Part shown: positions 61,690 through 64,000 of the stretch, one piece after another
How positions within the stretch are numbered: position 1 is the first letter of the stretch
Layout: each line of letters begins with the position of its first letter
Source: Acidobacteriaceae bacterium
GTDB lineage: Bacteria; Acidobacteriota; Terriglobia; Terriglobales; Acidobacteriaceae
DNA length: 64,000 bases
Assembly (NCBI GenBank): GCA_030041045.1
Contig: JASHOQ010000102.1
Location: 45,753-109,752 of the forward strand
Reading direction: 5' to 3'
The notes under the pieces: model-generated
What the model saw: only the letters and a program-made list of their open reading frames with translations
Database searches by the model: none
What the model was told of the DNA's origin: nothing
Made by a program: the position numbers and the translations under genes

Positions 61690-64000
61690 TCCGCAGGCTC
61701 GTCGATTTCGCCCTGCACAACGCGTTGCTCGTGTTGGCGGTCGGCCTTTTGCTTTTTGCCTGGGGCATCGTCTCCTTCCACCGCCTGCCCGTGGAAGCCT
61801 ACCCCGACGTGGCCAACAACTACGTCGATGTCATCGCGCAGTGGCCCGGCATCTCCGCCGAGCAGATCGAGCAGCAGATCACCATCCCCATTGAAACCGT
61901 CATGAACGGCATCCCCGGCGTGGCCCACGTCCGCTCCTGGTCCATCTTCGGCCTCTCCACCGTGGAGATGGTCTTCGGCGAAGACACCACCGACTTCGAG
62001 AATCGCGAGCGCGTGCTGGAGCGTCTCTCCCAGGTCACGCTGCCCAATAACGTGGTTCCGCAGATGGGCACGGACTGGAGCCCCGTCGGCCAGATTTACT
62101 TCTACACCCTGCGCAGCACCAACCCCGCCTACGACGTGATGAACCTCAAGTCGCTCGAGACCTGGGTGGTGGAGAAGAATGTAAAGTCCGTGCCCGGCGT
62201 CGTCGATACCAATCCCTTCGGCGGGCCCACGCGCGAGTACCAGGTGCGCCTCGATCCCGACAAGCTCATCGATTACGGCCTCAGCATCGCCCAGGTGGAG
62301 CAGCAGCTCACCAACAACAACGCCAACGCCGGCGGCAGCTTCATCCAGGAGGGCGCGCAGGAGGTCAACGTGCGCGAGGTGGGCCTGGTCCGCGACGTCC
62401 AGGACATCGCCGACACCGTCATCGCCACCAAGGGTGGCACGCCCATCCGCGTCAGGGACCTTGGCGTGGTGGAGCAGGGCCCCATGATCCGCCTGGGCCA
62501 GTTCGGCGACTCTTTCCACAACAAAGACGGACAGGTCGTCAACAACAACGATGTCGTTTCCGGCATTCTCTGCCTGCAGAAGGGCGCCAACGCCCAGCCC
62601 ACGCTCGAGGGCGTCCAGGAAAAAGTCAAGGAGCTGAACCAGCAGATTCTTCCCAAGGGCGTCACCCTTGTGCCCTTCATCGATCGCAGCGAACTGCTCA
62701 AATTCACCACCTACACCGTCCTGCACAACCTTACCGAGGGCATGATTCTCGTCATCATCATCCTCTTGCTCTTCCTCGGCAATGTGCGCGGCGCCATCAT
62801 CGTCTCTCTCACCATCCCCTTTTCCCTGCTGTTCGCGGCCATTTGTCTCGACCTCAAGGAGATTCCCGCCAATCTTCTCTCCCTGGGCGCGCTCGATTTC
62901 GGCATGGTGGTCGATGGCGCCGTGGTCATGGTCGAGAACATCGTCCGCCATCTCGCGCGCCGCGAAGACAACGGCCGCACCACCTTCATCAAAATCAGCG
63001 AAGCCGCGCACGAGGTGCAGCGTCCCGTCTTTTACGCCATCGCCATCATCATCACCGCCTATCTGCCCATCTTCACCCTCCAGGCCGTCGAAGGCCGTCT
63101 CTTCCGGCCCATGGCCTGGACCGTGGCCTTCGCCCTGCTCGGCGCTCTCATCTTCTCCATCGTTCTTGCCCCCGTCCTCTGCAGCATGCTCTTCGCCAAA
63201 GGCGCCACGGAATGGAAAAACCCGGTGATGGAGTTCCTGCGCACGCGCTACCGCCGCGGTGTCCACTGGGCCGTCCGCCATCACCGCCCCGTTCTCGGCG
63301 GCGGCGTGGCCTGCCTCATCCTCGCCGTCTTTCTCGCCTTCAGCGGCATCATCGGTTCGGAGTTCCTGCCCCACCTCGACGAGGGCGCCCTCTGGGTGCG
63401 CGGCTCGCTCGAGCAGAGCGTCGGCCCCGATGAAAGCGTGCGCGTGGCCGACAAAGCCCGCCTAATCCTCTGCTCGTTTCCTGAAACCACCGAGTGCACC
63501 AGCCAGACCGGCCGTCCCGACGACGGCACCGACCACACTGGCTTCTTCAACACCGAATACTTCGTCGGCCTCAAGCCGAAAAAGGAGTGGCGCTCCGTCT
63601 TCCACGGCAATAAGGACGACCTCATCGCCTCCATGCAATGGGAACTCGAAAAGGCCTTCCCCGGCGTCATCTGGGGATTCTCCCAGCCCATTGAAGACAA
63701 CATGGAAGAGGCCGTCAGCGGCGTCAAAGGCGAGCTCGCCACCAAGATCTACGGCGATGACCTCCACGTCCTCGAGGACCAGGCCGACAAGGTGGCCGCG
63801 GTCATGAGCAAGGTCAGGGGCATCACCGATCTTGGTGTTCTACAGGTTACCGGCCAGCCTGACCTCGACTTTACGGTTGACCGCGCCAAGGCCGCTCGCT
63901 GGCAGATCAACGTGGCCGACGTGCAGGATGCTATCCAGACTGCCGTGGGCGGCGGCGTAGAGTCCGAGGTTCTGCGCGGCGAGGCGCACTACGACCTCAG
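61686..64000 (+). CDS. czcA: Heavy-metal RND efflux pump, CzcA type (cut by window edge)
   Basis: Open from ATG 61686 to the right edge, 771 codons, about three quarters of the usual 1040 residues. The N-terminus MIRRLVDFALHNALLVLAVGLLL and the porter region ISAEQIEQQITIPIETVMNGIPG are typical. The membrane motif DFGMVVDGAVVMVEN holds Asp404, Asp410 and Glu417, which correspond in spacing and position to the proton-relay residues Asp402, Asp408 and Glu415 of CzcA. The HME-RND family exports divalent (Zn, Co, Cd, Ni) or monovalent (Cu, Ag) cations; these acidic residues favour the divalent group. It overlaps the adaptor gene as ATGA. Confidence 0.92.
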   Translation, partial: MIRRLVDFALHNALLVLAVGLLLFAWGIVSFHRLPVEAYPDVANNYVDVIAQWPGISAEQIEQQITIPIETVMNGIPGVAHVRSWSIFGLSTVEMVFGEDTTDFENRERVLERLSQVTLPNNVVPQMGTDWSPVGQIYFYTLRSTNPAYDVMNLKSLETWVVEKNVKSVPGVVDTNPFGGPTREYQVRLDPDKLIDYGLSIAQVEQQLTNNNANAGGSFIQEGAQEVNVREVGLVRDVQDIADTVIATKGGTPIRVRDLGVVEQGPMIRLGQFGDSFHNKDGQVVNNNDVVSGILCLQKGANAQPTLEGVQEKVKELNQQILPKGVTLVPFIDRSELLKFTTYTVLHNLTEGMILVIIILLLFLGNVRGAIIVSLTIPFSLLFAAICLDLKEIPANLLSLGALDFGMVVDGAVVMVENIVRHLARREDNGRTTFIKISEAAHEVQRPVFYAIAIIITAYLPIFTLQAVEGRLFRPMAWTVAFALLGALIFSIVLAPVLCSMLFAKGATEWKNPVMEFLRTRYRRGVHWAVRHHRPVLGGGVACLILAVFLAFSGIIGSEFLPHLDEGALWVRGSLEQSVGPDESVRVADKARLILCSFPETTECTSQTGRPDDGTDHTGFFNTEYFVGLKPKKEWRSVFHGNKDDLIASMQWELEKAFPGVIWGFSQPIEDNMEEAVSGVKGELATKIYGDDLHVLEDQADKVAAVMSKVRGITDLGVLQVTGQPDLDFTVDRAKAARWQINVADVQDAIQTAVGGGVESEVLRGEAHYDL

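Noticed and set aside
61638..63374. Long antisense open frame under the CzcA-like gene
   Set aside because: The sense frame has the RND motifs. The antisense product is Glu/Gly/Asp-rich without recognizable structure. The same holds for the antisense frames at 33652-35478, 45772-47436 and 48380-50158.

Overview
The window is GC-rich, densely coded DNA. It carries four very large outer-membrane receptors of the Oar/CarboxypepD_reg-TonB type, TPR and CRTAC1-type secreted proteins, BNR/VPS10 repeat proteins and many ATGA start/stop overlaps. This combination points to a soil or plant-associated Acidobacteriota (Terriglobia) chromosome; the assignment rests on gene style, since no rRNA or other phylogenetic marker is present. 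I see no prophage, intact insertion sequence or CRISPR array.

Layout. (1) 1-6575, minus strand: receptor, TPR protein, and a large two-component propeller sensor that runs off the left edge. (2) 6908-14230, plus strand: a secreted GH53 beta-1,4-galactanase, then a phosphorelay set made of a degenerate receiver, a hybrid kinase with two kinase cores, and a single-domain receiver. (3) 14252-21643, minus strand: a GntR/FCD regulator, a TonB-type receptor and an S9/DPP-IV-type peptidase. (4) 21785-28198, plus strand, divergent from the regulator: a hydroxyproline catabolic operon (4-hydroxyproline 2-epimerase, three-subunit D-hydroxyproline dehydrogenase, 1-pyrroline-4-hydroxy-2-carboxylate deaminase) followed by an unknown secreted protein. 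(5) 28245-31430, minus strand: a BNR/VPS10 repeat protein. (6) 31761-35889: a GH127 beta-L-arabinofuranosidase, an APC permease and a heme-type membrane protein. (7) 36317-56746, plus strand: two receptor-TPR pairs, a TPR/CRTAC1 pair, a second GH127-like enzyme, and a substrate-binding lipoprotein / lectin-fold histidine kinase / NarL regulator operon. (8) 56929-58427, minus strand: beta-carbonic anhydrase, a SnoaL-like protein and tRNA-Gln(CTG). (9) 58765-64000, plus strand: a CzcCBA-type heavy-metal efflux operon that runs off the right edge.

How the genes may work together. The most interesting reading is a system for using plant hydroxyproline-rich glycoproteins (extensins, arabinogalactan proteins). 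GH53 would cut the galactan, GH127 enzymes would remove beta-L-arabinofuranose (the sugar on hydroxyproline in extensins), the prolyl-type peptidase would trim the peptide, a receptor and a permease would import products, and the operon would convert hydroxyproline toward alpha-ketoglutarate semialdehyde. Two exact ATTGT-NN-ACAAT palindromes flank the GntR gene, one in front of the receptor-peptidase pair and one in front of the catabolic operon, which suggests one regulator for uptake and catabolism. Further right, a nearly identical 20-base element precedes two receptors, and related shorter sites precede the second GH127-like gene and the sensor operon, suggesting a second regulon around the NarL-type system. 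All functions are inferred from sequence alone.
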